A DNA stretch of 64,000 nt from Dryocosmus kuriphilus (taxonomy: Eukaryota > Arthropoda > Insecta > Hymenoptera > Cynipidae). The stretch's first letter is position 1; the number at the start of each line of letters is the position of its first letter. Under the pieces are notes generated by a model that was given only the letters and a program-made list of their open reading frames with translations, was not told the origin of the DNA and ran no database searches. The stretch lies in assembly GCA_038277395.1 (NCBI GenBank), contig CM076194.1:135317230-135381229 (forward strand), read 5' to 3'. Made by a program: the position numbers and the translations under genes. Shown here one piece after another: positions 63,994 to 64,000 of this stretch.

Positions 63994-64000
63994 TTTATAA

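Larger units (their letters stand above)
62296..64000 (+). mobile_element. LINE, 5' half (ORF1 and start of ORF2)
   Basis: Purine-rich leader from about 62296, an ORF1 in overlapping frames, and the first endonuclease residues of ORF2 at the window's end. Composition and motif style match the LINE at 33292-36060, which keeps the complementary 3' half; they probably belong to one family. It begins inside the satellite-like repeat, which breaks off at TTATTAGG. Confidence 0.75.

Overview
This is a gene-poor, AT-rich stretch of an animal nuclear genome, most likely an insect. The evidence is a Polinton, a Transib, mariners, a copia with the typical internal tRNA primer site, LINEs, introns with GT..AG borders, TATA plus TCAGT core promoters and THAP-domain genes. 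I could not fix the order or species; the left-edge repeat-associated gene family is one I associate with arthropod genomes. Almost everything is transposable element, often nested. There is a 500-N assembly gap at 32792-33291.

Layout. 1-840: 3' part of a decayed arthropod multicopy gene. 1106-14819: a complete-ended Polinton/Maverick (575-bp inverted repeats, 6-bp target duplication TTGAGG). It keeps integrase, protein-primed DNA polymerase B and accessory genes but no recognisable capsid, ATPase or protease gene. A one-ended copia fragment sits in its middle and a tRNA-derived SINE inside polB. 15290-20668: a second decayed multicopy gene, split by a 3.8-kb DNA transposon that itself carries another inverted-repeat element, a mariner and a deubiquitinase-like fragment. 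20669-22130: end of a second Polinton. 23018-32383: a gypsy-type LTR retrotransposon with both LTRs; its 3' half looks like uncorrected long-read sequence running into the gap. 33292-36060: a 5'-truncated LINE on the minus strand.

36958-52075: a 15-kb structure with kilobase-scale inverted arms built of dispersed and satellite-like repeats. Its centre holds a minus-strand THAP-domain gene. That gene's fourth exon is broken by a hAT-like MITE and by a 4.3-kb Transib (42074-46359) that appears intact. The Transib has a 660-residue RAG1-like transposase with all catalytic and zinc ligands, ends starting CACAGTG (the V(D)J signal heptamer), ~890-bp nearly identical inverted repeats and a CGACG target duplication. 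52721-55242: a second THAP gene, with two THAP domains in tandem across four exons whose phases agree.

55438-62295: more of the satellite-like repeats, a 1-kb foldback element whose empty site is visible elsewhere in the window, and a dead mariner. 62296-64000: the 5' half of a LINE resembling the one at 33-36 kb.

The most notable items are the Transib, the tandem-THAP gene, the 15-kb inverted structure with its three-monomer satellite, and the Polinton gutted of its morphogenetic genes.
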